Shown: one piece after another, positions 12,830 through 25,600 of the stretch
Position numbering within the stretch: position 1 is the first letter of the stretch
Layout of the letters: each line of letters starts with the position of its first letter
Assembly: GCA_036785705.1 (NCBI GenBank)
Contig: JAWUZG010000032.1
Coordinates: 14,836,001-14,900,000, forward strand
DNA: 64,000 nucleotides
Source: Acanthornis magna
Taxonomy: Eukaryota > Chordata > Aves > Passeriformes > Acanthizidae
Direction of reading: 5' to 3'
Made by a program: the position numbers and the translations under genes
The notes under the pieces: generated by a model
What the model saw: only the letters and a program-made list of their open reading frames with translations
Database searches by the model: none
Told to the model about the DNA's origin: nothing

Positions 12830-14963
12830 GTGAGTGGAGCGCGGCGCGGCGGAGCATCTGCCGCCGGCATCGCCGCACACACGGCTGGGGAGTCCCGGCG
12901 GGGCGGGGATGCTCGGGGAGGGCCCGGTGCCGTACCGGCGGGCTGACCTCTGCTCTCTCCTCCGCAGCCTCACAGCTCCGGCGGGCTGGCGGAAGCCTCC
13001 CGAAAGCTGGCGCAGTACACGCACCCCGTCAGGTAAGTGGCTGTCCCGGGCAGCTGCCGATTCCCGCGGGGGAGCTCCGGGCACCAGGGGCCCGTGGCGC
13101 TGCGCGGCCAGGAGGGAGTCCCTTGCTCGCCAGTGTAGTGCCGTAGCACTCGCTCTCCCGCCCCTTTTGTTTCCACCCATATATGTATGTAGCTATTAAA
13201 GTGCCTTGAGAATGAATTGGCTATCTCTGTGCTTTTGAACTGACAGATCCTTGGGGAAATGATTGCCAGGACTCGTGGGTTTAACATCTCTGAGCTGTTG
13301 ATGTGCCTCTGTGGTCTGGGACTTAAGACCTATTACACAGTTACATGGGTGTTTTTTGGTGGTGGTGGTGGAGTTGGCTGAAGCACCTTGCTACTCATTC
13401 CTGTACCCAGCCTTAAAAAAGGCAAGGGGGTGTAGTTCCTAGGCTGTGTTGCTGTGCAAACATCCAGCGCCCTCCCAGAGCAAGGAAGCAGGTGGAGGTA
13501 TGGGAGAGAGTGACAGGAGGAGAGAGTATGGACTAAGCCACCACTGCCGAGGAAAATACTCGTGTAGCTACTGCTTTAATGACGAAGGTAGGGATAGGAT
13601 CTCCACTGTCAGTTCTGAAAAGGAAATAAAGCAACAACACTTGAATCTGTAGGAGAATCCGTATTTAGAAATGCTGGTAGGTGTTCCAAGGTGCTTAAAA
13701 TAATTGCATAAGGAATTTTTCCAGACAAGATGTGGCTTTCTTTCAAATCTAGGCGCTGATCCTTCAAACACTGATGCACTAACTAAGCAACTGTATATGC
13801 AGACTTCACCGTGACTGCTCCAGAGCTTAGGTTTGAGTGAATGTTATTGCAGGGAACACTGGGAATGGAGACCTGTTACGAAGCAGATGCCAGTGACTTT
13901 GTGCTGCAAAGGATGCAGTGTTCTGTTAAACAGTACCCTAGAAAGTATTTCTTGTAATTGCTAGAAAGCCATCTAGTTCTGTTTCTCAATGCATTTCTAT
14001 TCTAAACAATCTGTAGTCAGCATTTAATTATATTGTAGTGTGCTAGTCCCTTGGCTCTTGGGAATTCCATGGTCTGTTCCTTCTAGCGATTTCCAAACTA
14101 AGCAAAAGAGGATGGTAGTTGAAAAGGAACAGCAACTTGGATTATATTAATTGTAATATATTATCATTAGCTGATAGCCCTTCCTAACTGTAATCTTATC
14201 AGCCTTTCTTGGATACAACACAGACTGCTTTAAAATCTACATGATGGTACATCTTCCTTAAGGAGTCCATTGATTGTTTTTGGAAAGACAGATGAAATAT
14301 CAAGGTCTGATCACTCCTAGACCTTTACCATTGCTTTGAATGTTACAATGGTGTGAAACAAGTATTAACAGCTACCTAGGCTGGGAACCTTCAGTAAGAA
14401 AACAACTAATTTGATTCAAATGGTATTTTTAATCATGTTTGACACCCATTATATTCCCTAGGAACAGTTCCAGTAGGGGCAGTACTACTTGGATCAGCTC
14501 CCCAGGTAGTAGCGTTAATGAGGTACTGGAGTGAGAAGTTTCAGATGCAGTGGGTCTTGGGCTTTTAGAGTAGTTTTGCTGCAAAGCTAGCACTTTAAAT
14601 GCATCTTTATCTCTTCAGATGAAAGTAAGAATCCAGAGATTTTTTTTTTTCTTAGCTAAATGTAGAAAGCAATTTAGCATGTAAGGAAAAGCTCTGTGGG
14701 ATGTTGTCTTAGTAGAATTCACTTTGGTTTTTTGCATGTCAACCTCCAAGCAAAACACATAATAACAATAAGAAAATCTATTGTATACTTGTTTCAGACT
14801 ATTTTGGCCCAAATCAAGGTGCTACGATTACTTGTATCAGGAAGCTGAAGCACTTCTGAAAAACTTCCCAGTTCAGGCTACAATTTCCTTTTATGAAGAC
14901 TCGGATAGTGAAGATGATGAAGATGAACTGGAACAAGATTCAAGAACAGAATCAGGTTGCTGA
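12629..14963 (+). CDS. RIPPLY2: RIPPLY2, Ripply-family transcriptional repressor, complete three-exon coding region
   Basis: Joined exons (12629-12829, 12968-13032, 14798-14963) give 432 nt, a 143-residue protein. Seen: the Groucho/TLE-recruiting tetrapeptide WRPW at residues 47-50 inside PAPFWRPWVPVPG, the Ripply homology block from about residue 84 (YTHPVRLFWPKSRCYDY) to FPVQATISFYE at about 112-122, and an acidic C-terminus (EDSDSEDDEDELEQD). Known of the family: Ripply proteins bind T-box factors such as Tbx6 and recruit TLE corepressors to end Mesp2 expression, setting somite boundaries in presomitic mesoderm. The ATG has A at -3 and G at +4 and follows a TATA box by about 60 bp. All introns are GT-AG and phases join. 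WRPW plus the homology block and the CYB5R4 neighbour distinguish it from RIPPLY1 and RIPPLY3. Confidence 0.95.
12968..13032 (+). CDS. RIPPLY2: RIPPLY2 exon 2
   Basis: Acceptor CTCCGCAG, donor CAG|GTAAGT. Encodes residues 68-88 (ends AQYTHPV) plus two bases of Arg89. The intron before it is only 138 bp. Confidence 0.93.
14798..14963 (+). CDS. RIPPLY2: RIPPLY2 exon 3 (terminal coding exon)
   Basis: Acceptor TTGTTTCAG. Encodes the rest of Arg89 then LFWPKSRCYDYLYQEAEALL, KNFPVQATISFYE and the acidic tail, ending in a TGA stop. This is the most conserved part of the gene. Confidence 0.96.
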
Positions 14964-15066
14964 TTGCAAGGAAGGCCAATGCCACTTCTAAGACTTAATT
15001 TAAACTTAATATAAATATGTATTATAGTATTTTTAAAGATAATTTATTTCTATGTAAGTTATTATT

Positions 15067-15072
15067 AATAAA
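15067..15072 (+). terminator. RIPPLY2: RIPPLY2 poly(A) signal
   Basis: Canonical AATAAA 104 bp after the stop codon, followed within 20-50 bp by T/GT-rich sequence (GTCTTGTAATTTTATC and TTTGTTCTGTTCC), the expected downstream element. The 3' UTR is therefore short, about 125 nt. Confidence 0.8.
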
Positions 15073-15765
15073 ACTGAGATGTCTTGTAATTTTATCTGAG
15101 CCTTTTCCCTTTGTTCTGTTCCTGTCCTGATTTAAGTGGGGAAGGTATTGATTAGTATTTTTATATCAAAGGTCCTATAGTTTGTAGATCATAACTTGAA
15201 CACCAATTTTTGAAGCAGAGAACAGATGCCTTGCTTTGAAGGGCTGTATGGTTATGTGACTTTCTCAAAGTCTGAGGACACAAGGAAAGCTTGTCATTGT
15301 GATTTAGTAGGCTCCATATGGAAGTGTATCAAGGAATCATTGGATTAAGTATTCTAATTGTGTTGTGCCTGCTGTTACACCAGAGTTTCAAACATGGAGA
15401 AGAGAAACAATATAGCTGTTTTCTAAATGGAGAAAAGGTCCAAATTCTAACCTAGTTCTTGTTTTGTAGAGGTGTTTGCCTTAAGTCATTTGTGCTCTCA
15501 TGTATGTGTGCTGTGTTGTTATACATAAAAGTGGTAGTTTCATACTGCATTTATTTGTAAAGTGAACATCAGGAAATGACGAAAAGGTCTAATTGAGTTG
15601 TTATGATAATGAGTTTGGTTTTTATACTGAAGCAAAGTTTGGTACCAATCATCGTCAAGGCAAAGCCCCTAAAGAACAACAACAAAACAAATCCCAAGCT
15701 TTAAAGTAAAGGCCAGGGCCTCTGTCAGGTAGAGCCTGTGTGCTTACCTATATCTGACCTTGCCT
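15073..15765. other. RIPPLY2-CYB5R4 spacer
   Basis: About 0.7 kb of AT-rich sequence with no open frame of note, no recognised repeat and no motif I can support, lying between the RIPPLY2 poly(A) signal and the CYB5R4 CpG island. Confidence 0.6.
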
Positions 15766-15769
15766 GAGT

Positions 15770-16620
15770 GCTGTGTTGTGCTGCTGCAGGCCAGGCTGGC
15801 TCAGTGTGCCAACTCCTTCCAGGGAGTGCTTGCCGCGTCCCCTCTGCTGCCAGGGGCCGTGCCGCAGGACGGGAGCGGGCCCTCACACAGAGCCCTCACA
15901 CTCCACCTTCAGAGCAGGGCATGAGGCATCTGTGTCTGTCACAACCGTCCAGTTCAAGCAGCGGGCGCTGGGAGACCGGGACGGAAAACCAGCCTTAGGG
16001 CAGGGGGAGGCAAACCCCCAGCCCAGGGGAGACAAGGCACCGTACGGGGTACGCGCCGCTCCCTGCTCACAGGGATGTCAGGGCCCGGGCGGGCTCCACA
16101 GAGCCACCCGCGACCCGAGGCGGCCGGCCCTGCTCCCGGCCGGGCCCCGGCCCCGCCCGCCGCGGCGGAGCTTGCGCGCTGTGCCCGAGCGCTCCGCCCG
16201 CCCGCTCGCCGGGGCCCGGCCGCGGCCTGGCCCGGCACGATGCTGAACGTGACGCCGCCGGCCTTCCCCGCGCCCGGCTCCCAGCAGCGAGCGGCAGCGG
16301 GCGCCCGCAGCAAGGTACGGGCGGCTCTGCCGCTGATCGTCGCTTGAGGGGTGGTGAAGGGCGCCCGCGTTTTCTTCGCTGCGCCGGCCGCGCCTGCCTG
16401 GCCTGGCCCCGCCCGGCCGAGCTGCGGTGGTTGCCGGTCGGCTCCCGGTCTGTTCCCGGTCCCCGGCTGCCGCTGGGGCAGGGCTGCCGCCGGCCACTCC
16501 CCTCCAGCGGTCTCCTACTCCAGCGGCCGCCGAGGGGCCACGACAGGGTCTCGGGCGAGGGACCGGCTCGGCTGCGTCGCTGGAGGGCACTTGGCACTTC
16601 TCGTTTGAGAGGGCGGCGGT
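15770..16620. promoter_or_regulatory. CYB5R4: CpG island promoter of CYB5R4
   Basis: Strongly GC- and CpG-rich stretch ending shortly after exon 1, with several Sp1-like CCGCCC boxes near 16150-16205 and no TATA box. This is the usual form of a broadly expressed gene promoter. The start site cannot be fixed from sequence. Confidence 0.85.
16240..16314 (+). CDS. CYB5R4: CYB5R4 exon 1 (coding part)
   Basis: Residues 1-25 ([14 protein letters not shown] ... ARSK), donor AAG|GTACGG, phase 0. The ATG has A at -3. The frame stays open upstream to another ATG at 16075, but homology to other CYB5R4 proteins begins at MLNV. Confidence 0.93.
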
Positions 16621-19600
16621 GATAAGGCTTCCGGCACTGCTTGCTCAGGCTGTTCCTCCTGCGCAGAGATGGAGACTTTCACCTTGGAATTACTGCGTGC
16701 AGCTTATGCTTCGTGTGTTGGATCTTCTTCTTTGGAGGGGTTTTGAGAGCACTTGTTGTCTGCAGACGTCGCCTGGACAGCAGACTTGGACTAAAGTAGC
16801 ATTACGAGATGTGGGGCTATGTACGCTTTAGTTTTTTTGCTTCTGTTTTTCCTGTGGTTTTGTAAGACCGCAGTTCTTTAACCCAGTTTCCTGCTGTTAA
16901 AGTGTAGATCAAAAGGGTTCCCAGACTGTGGTGCTGTTGGAAAGGAAGGTGTTAGATACCCTGAAGAACTTGCTCTGCTTTTCAGGGCAGGCCGTGGCAA
17001 TACTTCCCTGGGAAGCTACTAGATTCTGTCCGGCTGTAGGGGTTGTGGAAAGTCTTTATGAACACTGTGAAGGTGAACTTTCCACACTTCTCTTACCTGA
17101 CCGTGATTTTCAAATCTCCTTTCTTTATTGCTTGTAGGTTTCTAGACCATATCTCAGATCATTTACCACCACAGGCAGACTTGGTATCTTCAGTTTGCTT
17201 TGGGAAGAGTTGTCTGAATGTTTGTTGATATTCAGTAATTTCTGTGTCTGGGTTACTACCCAGAACGCTTCCTTAAGCACCCTTACTGCTGAGTAGGGCT
17301 CCCAAATACCAGTGAATAATGTGAGCTGGGTTATTTCTTAATTTTTGTTTGAGTCTTCCTATAGAGCATAGAAAAGTGTATTGAGTGGCTTTTTCTTCCT
17401 TTAGAGTTTGAAGTTGTTTGTACATTGGTTATTTTTCAGGTACCTTTAAAACCAGGGAGGAGTCTTATGGATTGGATTCGACTGACTAAAAGTGGGAAGG
17501 ACTTGACTGGTTTGAAAGGGAGGCTGATTGAAGTGACTGAAGATGAGCTCGCTAAACACAACAAAAAGGAGGACTGCTGGATATGTATAAGAGGTTGGTT
17601 GCTGTGATGTTACTTCTGCATTTTTTACCTGGCTTCTCTTTTTTATACTTAAAGAGGAAGCAACAAAACCCAAACAACAACAACAAAAGCCACACTCCAA
17701 AAGAAACTATGCACCTCCTGTGCTTAGGCCTGGTGTGATCTTGACATAATTGGGTGTAACTTCAGATAAGAGATTTTGTGTTACAAAGATTTTCTTTGCT
17801 TTCAAGCCTTTCTTAAGAATTCTTCCAAGTGGGCATATTTTGTGCCTATTTTATAGCTACCTATGAAAATAATTAAACATGAGATTTTAGGTAATGTATC
17901 AAATAAATAGGGCTTAGCAAGAAAACAGGGTTTTGAAAATGCTGGCATGTACTTACACTCCTCAGTTTTGGACAGTTTTATGTTGAGCAGTTGACTATTT
18001 TTAGTGATTGCTTTAGAGCATTCAGAGACATATAAATACTAAAAATACTGCTTAAACCAGTAAAATGGTCTTCGGGAAATAATTGTGAAAGCCCACATAC
18101 TAATTCATAAAACTTAGTAATGCAAATGCCAGTTGCCACACAGAGCAATTGTATTCTCTGTCTGCAATAACAAATACCTGTGGTAACTTTGCCATTCTAT
18201 TTCTGTTATTGTTTTAACGAAATTTTAGCTCAGAAATTGAATCATATGTTACCCATTTAGCAATGTGTGAAGGTGGTCTGGAGCAATAACTGTGGCTAGA
18301 AGGGTATTTTCAGAGTTGCAAATGAAGTTCCTAATTGTCCTACAGAAAGGAGTAAAACAGTTGCTCTGCAGTTTAACCATTTAGAGGCTAAAATAAACTA
18401 GTATCACCTTCAATTTGTTGGGAGATAACACCAATTTCTATGAAGATAGATTAAGAAGATCAGAGTAGCTAATTCGGCACTTCTGTAGAAAAGTGGTTCT
18501 GTTAGTGATAACATTGAGCTGGTAAGAAACAGCATTGATATTTGATAAAATGTCATGTCTGAACTTCACCTAAAGAAAGTTAAGAATTTCTGTCTGTGGG
18601 TGATTGTATTGTTGTTGGGTGTTAAAGGGGATGAGAGTGAAAGTAAAGGTAAAATGTCATTCAGTACTGGCCTTTGAGCAAAATAATAGGATTATTAATT
18701 CCCTGTGCTGCAGTTGCACATGCTAGTGAAACTATAGCGGAAGGACAGCTGAAGAAAGCATGTTTACTATGGACGTCTGTTCATTTTTTCTCTGGAAAAG
18801 GAAAATCTGCTGCAGACAGAATTACTGCCCAAAAATGCTTCTGTTTTCTTTTTAATCTCATCCTACCTTCACTGCGTCTCTGAGGATGGTTTTTACAAGA
18901 ACTCCACCAAGCTGCATCTGTATAGTTCCTTAAATTTTTCCATGTCTGCCTTTTCTTTGTTCTCAGATGACTAGTGGAAAAAACATCATAACTGAGAATA
19001 GATTAACTGTAGACCTCATACGTGGACAGGAAGTAAAACAACATAATTATGGAAAAGCTAAGTGACATCTCTGCATTGGTAGTTAAACTGTGTCTCTATA
19101 AGAAAGAGCTGAAACTCATGAGAGGAATGTGAAGTAAAAGAAGAACAGGGGCTAACTTTGTTCAAAACCTCAATGTGGTCTTCATCAAAGAAGATGTCAT
19201 ATAGGCCACGAATTTGTATTTAAAGAGGGGTTCAGGGAAGATTAGAAGAGCGTGAAGGGTATATAAAAGTGATTTCTTTTGCTCCAGTAAGTTTGATGGT
19301 AAATTTGAGTAATATTCAGGAGGCCATGACTGTGCAGATACTTACATTTTATTGTGTGCAGTAATCACTGCTGCACACAAGATGGCACAGTGAATACAGC
19401 CATCAGAAGAGCAGGTCAGTAAAGTAAGCAAAGATCCTTCCTTTGTTATTGACTGGGTCTTTGTTGTTGACAACAACAACAAAGGGATGTTGGGATGGTT
19501 GTTCTTGACAGCTAGGATTGTCCCAAATATGTCTCCCCCCACGCTCAGTGCTGAATGCCTTTCACTCCTTCTGAAGTATCTACTGTACACTTCCTAATGT

Positions 19601-22600
19601 CTTAAAAGCTGCTTCTGGAAACACTGGCGCAGTTTCACTTTTGGTAGCTTCCTGTTTTGATAATGTTAAATATCTTCAAATATTCTGCTAGGTAGATATG
19701 CAGTCATCATGTTAACAGCAATATGTCTGTAGTTAAATCTGTTTATAGCTGCATTCTTCAGGCTCCAATAACCCAGTTGCCTAGCAACAATAATTAGACT
19801 TCATCATTTCAGACCTGTGAAGAAACATTGCTTTATCTCGCTGGACGTGTGGAAACAATGCTGAGCCCTTTTACTGGGACAGATGTGCTACCAGGGTTGT
19901 AAGCTTTTAATGAGCACAGGCTATGAGAAGTTTCTTATATTGCTGAATCTGAAGAATGGAAGTTTTGTTGCTGATGGTGACAGTTTTTCCTTATGTGAGA
20001 CGGTTCGTTCCTGTAGGCATTTCACTCTGTAGGTGATGGGTGGAAGGGAAACAGCTATGACAACACTTCAGGGATAACTTAATTGCAAGAGAAATGGAAA
20101 ACAATTCTGTGCACTAGCTGGTTCAGTTTTGTCTCTTTTTAAACCTGCCTGTGATTCCTTTACCCTCTAGCTAGGATACATCATGTTCAATTTCTAGGTT
20201 GAAGTCTTAACCCAGGGTAAGTGGTATGACATTGTAGGATTGGCATTGCCATGTAATAAGATACCTCTTGTGCTCTATAGAATTGAGTAACTTATCTTTC
20301 TGTTTTTGTGAAGTCATATTATTTGTTCCTATTATGCCTACTGCTTGCTAGTAAACGCCTTAATTTGTGCTAACCTTTTCACTGTTTTTGGAGACAGGAG
20401 CGGTTGTAGAAATGCTGCTCATAGCTTTTATATTCCATTTTCCTCAGGATATGTATATAATGTCACACCGTACATGGAATATCATCCTGGTGGTGAGGAT
20501 GAACTAATGAAAGCAGCAGGAACTGATGGTACAGATCTCTTTGATCAGGTGAGAACAACTGGCAGCAAATTACGCTTGCTCACTGTACTTTGAAAAATGC
20601 ATGTTTTGCGATTATTTTTAGGGCATTTCAGTGGAAATTGTGATTTGAACTTTTTCAGTCCTAAGGAAAGGCAAATGCTTGTAGAATTCTATGTCTATTC
20701 ACTTGACAATTGCATTGTCTGGAAAAGTGCTGGAGCTGCCATTAACTGATGAACAAGTCACAAGATGACACTTGGCCTCTTATTTGTTTACTATTTCTTT
20801 AAATGTTTTGAAAAGACTGAGAGAATAAAGGTTCTGCAGCATGGGTGTGCTTTCTGCAAGGAATCGCTTGCAAACTTGATGCTGTAAAAGGTGATTCACT
20901 GAATTGATATTTTTTAGAAACACACATTCTTTGAGTCTCCATTACTCACTAGGTTTATCTGAGAAACTGGGAAAGAGCAGAAAAGAAATCTCCTCTGTTT
21001 CTGAAAGGAAATCTGTTACCTCTTTACATGTCATGCACCAGAATATGTTATGCCTTTATTTGCAAAATGCTTTTAGCAACGTAAATAAAGATAGATAATG
21101 TCTTACCTTTGTTGAGTTTATCCTTGGTTAGTCCTTACACAAAGGAAGTGCTGGATTTGGGCATAATTCTTTGGTTTCAAAAAATTTGTAGTATCAAGTA
21201 TCCAGTATCAAGTTGTGGCTTGGAATTATGTGGCTGGGTCATTATATGAAGTACTCGAAAAGAGGAGTCTTGACATCAGTAATATTTGGGGAAGTCCCTG
21301 TAGTGGTTATTAAATTCAGATACATGCTTACTACTTTTTTTTTTTTTAGTTTGTTTTGTCATGGGAATGGAAGCAGGTTTAGATCCTGAAAATATACTTT
21401 TCATTCTTACTGTTTCTGGCTTATAACTATCCAGTTACTGTAGGCATATGTTTCCCCCTCTGCTTTAGTATTCTGTGTCTGTCAGATACTAGTCTTTTTT
21501 TGAGAGTTTGGTAGCTTACTAGTGTTCCCCAAACTTCTGAAAAAAATAAGTGTCATTCATAATCCTTCATTTCTTTCTGTTATCTGTATATGAGGAAACT
21601 ACAACTTGTCGATGGGATTCTTTATCTTGTCTCCTTAGCTTGTCCAGTTTAGAGTTTTTATTTTTAAATCTCAATACCATTCAAATTTGTCATGCAACAC
21701 TTTGTTTCCTTTTCTCTTCTTGTGATGTTATGCTGGATGCCCTATCAGAATTCGCTTTTCTGCCATCCATTTCCTCTACAAGTTCTCCAGTTCTGGTCTG
21801 TAAAGCTACTGCTTTTTCTTCACTTTTTTTTTGACTTTCTAAAATAGGGAATTTCCAAATGATTCAGTGATATTAAGACAGAAGCAAACAGAAATACACC
21901 AGCTTGGTAGGAGGTGTTTGTTTGTCTTAACTATTATTCTTTATGTTTGTTTCCTTCATCCCTTTTCCCTTCACTTGTCTAAACAAGACTAATAAACGTT
22001 GTGGTAATGGCAAAGTCTTTATTCTTTTAGTTGTGTAGCATGCCTCATAAAAATGCTCTTCTGAAATATATTCTGTAGCTCAAGGTTATATTCAAATATT
22101 GCAAAGCATAAGTGAGTAAATTAAACTATTTTTACTTTTTTCATAATCATATTTTTTCATTTAATGCCATGGTAGCTGTAATAGAAGTAAAAATAAGTAC
22201 TGAGTGATGAAACAGTGACTTCTAATGTGTTTAAAAAATAATCCGCTAAATGAATTATATTAGTCAATGTACAAAAATGAACTTTTCTATTTCAGTGCAT
22301 ACGATAACATAGTAAGACTTGCAAATTTTTTGAAAAAAAATTTTGTTAATGTAGGTTCATCGTTGGGTCAATTATGAATCAATGCTGAAGGAATGTCTTG
22401 TTGGGAGAATGGCTGTCAAGCCTATTACTGCTCCAAAAGGTGAGTTTTTTTAAGAATGAAATATTGTCTATTATGCTTTATTCCAAAATTATCTGGAAAT
22501 TATGAGAAATCCTAGATCACTTCATATTTATGAGGAGAGTCTCTTCCTGTGCAGAGTTGAAGGCTTTTGCATATATTAATATTTTTACAACAGGTACCTG

Positions 22601-25600
22601 AAGATGAAATTGTTGTGTACATGAAGACTTTTATAAGTTATGTACTGCTATGTTTCTTCTTTTGATTTAGTCATTAGAAAACAGCTCTGTGTGTGTGTGT
22701 TATATGTCTGTGTGTATATAAGAGACCTTTTTCCTGCCCTGCCCTCCTGTAGGATCCCTCTTTTTTCTTCTGATTCCAGAGGAAAAACTTATAGGCAGCA
22801 CTCATCTTGAAATAAAAGTCAGTATTTTCAGTCTGGTGATTCCAGCACCTTACGTATATCTGGCAAGTTGCGTACATATTGAAATAATTGAATACACTTT
22901 ATGGGCAGTTATTCTTTCCAGAACACTTTATTGGGTCCTTTAGTTTTTATTTACCTTGAGAAAATTTTGTTGATACAACAGACTCCTCTGAGCCAGGAGA
23001 GCAAGAAATGTAGTGTAGTCTTAGAATGATGATTTCTGGAAACTTTAATCTTCCATCTGTCTTTTGGTTTGTAGGCACCAATGAAAAATTTCCCATACCT
23101 GGGAAGCAGACACTGTTACTCAATATTGACCCTTAGCAAAACTGCAGTGAAAACATGAAAGGACTAATGATTGCAACTATTTTTCTCCAATTCTGTGGCA
23201 TCCTTTAGTTTACAATTTCAGCTGTCTTGTAGCTCTTCAACTCCTGAAGAAGTGCACTGCATGCTTCCTTAGTGCTTAATAACATTGCCTTAACTCAGTT
23301 AGGTTGAGTTTGGTCTGTTCATGAAGTGGAATAATGTTTTACATCTCCATGATGCTTGGTAGCTAATTCCAGTGTGGAACTTGAAAATGCTCCAAAGTAT
23401 GGAGAAATCTCAGCAGCATAACTGCCTCATTGAGTTGAGGCATTACAGAGACATTACTGCTACTTTGTCAGCAGTTAGAGTTTAGAGTTAAAAATTTAAA
23501 AGTAAATTTAAAAGTAAAGCTGAATTTTGTTGATTTCATTAATCTAACTTTCCTGCAACTGGAAAGAATTCTTGTGACAGCCACTCAGTAAAACATAAGC
23601 ACATCTTTGCCCCTGCCACCTCTGGCAGTCCATTTTCTGCTGTTCCCTTTTACTTCTTTGGTCTGTAATAGGACTATCCATTTTGCTGTAGTAAAATTTG
23701 CAGGATAAAAGTTGTCATATAAAACCAGTTCTGTTGCCTGTGTCACTTTTAGCCATTTCAGGCTTGAAAAAAGGTAATTTTGTTAATATAAGAATCAAAC
23801 TGATTACAGAATCACAGAGTCATTTATGTTGGAGAAGACCTCCATGATCGAGTCCAGCTTTTGAACAACCACCACCTTGTCAACTAGACCATGGACTGAG
23901 TGCCATGTCCAGTTATTTCTTGAACACTTCCAGGGATGGTGACTCCACCACCTCCCTGGACAGCCTGATACAACACTTGACAGCCCTTTCAGGGAAGTTC
24001 TTCCTGATCTCCACCCAGAACCTCCCCTGGTATCCAAGAGTTTGATCCTCACCTGGCTAAACCTCCTTTCAGGGAGTTGTAGAGAGCGGTAAGGTCCTCC
24101 TTCAGCTTCCTCTTCTCCAGGCTAAACAGCCCCAGCTTCCTCAGCCACTCCTCATAGGATTTATCCTCTAGGCCCTTCACCAGCTTTCTGACCCTTCTCT
24201 GGAACACTCCAAGTGCTGAACTTGCTGAAATCCTTCAGTGTAAGATTCTCAAGGTTTGCTTCAATTCCTGGTTGTGTATCCTCCTCTTTTGAATTATCAA
24301 AATTGTGATTGACTAACTTCATTATTAGCCAGTAATAATTCTAGTCTTTTATCCTTCCAGAAGACCATATTCTGCAAATTTTGCTTTATAGAAGAATAAA
24401 TTATTACGTTTAGGTGCATGTTTTTGAATATGGGATTAAATGAGCCCATGAGTATAGAGGAAATTATGGATTGCATTGCTTTGTTTTTGTGACAGAGAGT
24501 GAGTATTCTATATTAGGACAAAAATTGGTACTTGCTGTTTGGTACAGTCTCAATACAGAGCAAGGAAGGCAGATGTAGGTTTGTTGGAGCATTGCTGGAA
24601 GATAGGTGGTTGTTTTGCTTAGAGTTTTTTTTTCCTGTGTTTTGGTGTTTTTCTGGGAAATGGTACAGTGGTTTGCTTGCTGAACTGCTCAAGTGGAGTT
24701 TGTCCTTGCATACTCTAGGATTGGTTTTTTTTTTTTAAGAAAGAAGAGTCTTTTGAAAATACTAGTGATAGCTAATGTTTTGTCAACTTGTATTTTGGGA
24801 ATGCTGCGTCATGCTTTGGTAGTGACTAACAGGAAATTCTGAAGTGTCCCTTCTGTAGTGTTACAGTGGATCTTTGCACTGAACCATGTAGTGTTTAGTT
24901 CTTAACAGATCCAGTGAGCTTCTTAGCTGTGAAGTTTATAATTGCACAAGGTAATCTGTGATTTTTTTTGAAGGGTCACAGTTCTTGCATTTCCTATCCT
25001 TTAGTGCTGTGCAACTCTTGGCACTTTTAATGTACCCGTTTTTTTTAATTAGACGTAATCTTTGGGATTGGTAATCAGTGCTGCATTTATTTGTTGCTTC
25101 TTGATGTCTGAAGCATCCTGGTCATTCTGTTAAGCCTTTTGGAAGGTTTATTTGGAGATCCTTACTTTGGCTAATTTAGCATGATGTCTGTAAGTATTGT
25201 AACTTCTTAACTGTTGTACTTGTTTTTTCTTAATGCCTGTAGAGATTTCTTCTACTGTGTCTGAAGACAAGAAACAGCTTAATGGTAAGTTTTCACCTGG
25301 AGCAAAGTGGGGAGTGAATCTCAAGTTTATGTGAATGAGGAGTGTTTACCCAGACTTCTCTCTTTGCATTCAAATGCAATGCTGAGGCTGTAGTGATCTG
25401 TGGAAATTTTAGAAGGCAAAATCCTAGCCAAGTATTGTGAATTGTATGTTTGAAAGTATTGTAAGACTGCAGTGAGTAGTATAGACAAGGGAGATAAGGG
25501 ATGGACTAGCAAAGTCAGCTTGTCTGTGAAGCGCCTGGAAGATTTTCCACTGAGGTCTTTTTTATCCAGTCAGGTCTCCCACTCGTTTTGCTGGATCTTT

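Larger units (their letters stand above)
12000..13150. promoter_or_regulatory. RIPPLY2: CpG island covering the RIPPLY2 promoter and exons 1-2
   Basis: Base composition switches sharply from AT-rich (many TATATA runs up to about 12000) to very GC- and CpG-rich, and back to AT-rich after about 13160. The island spans the TATA box, transcription start region, exon 1, intron 1 and exon 2. Its edges are judged by eye. Confidence 0.85.

Noticed and set aside
11960..13180. 406-codon open frame on the minus strand across the RIPPLY2 CpG island
   Set aside because: Composition artefact of very high GC (few stop codons), low-complexity Arg/Gly/Ala/Pro product, no domain, and it overlaps the well-supported RIPPLY2 exons on the other strand.
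15954..16597. Overlapping 119-176 codon open frames on the minus strand of the CYB5R4 CpG island
   Set aside because: Same GC effect; no recognisable protein features, and the true coding exon is on the + strand.
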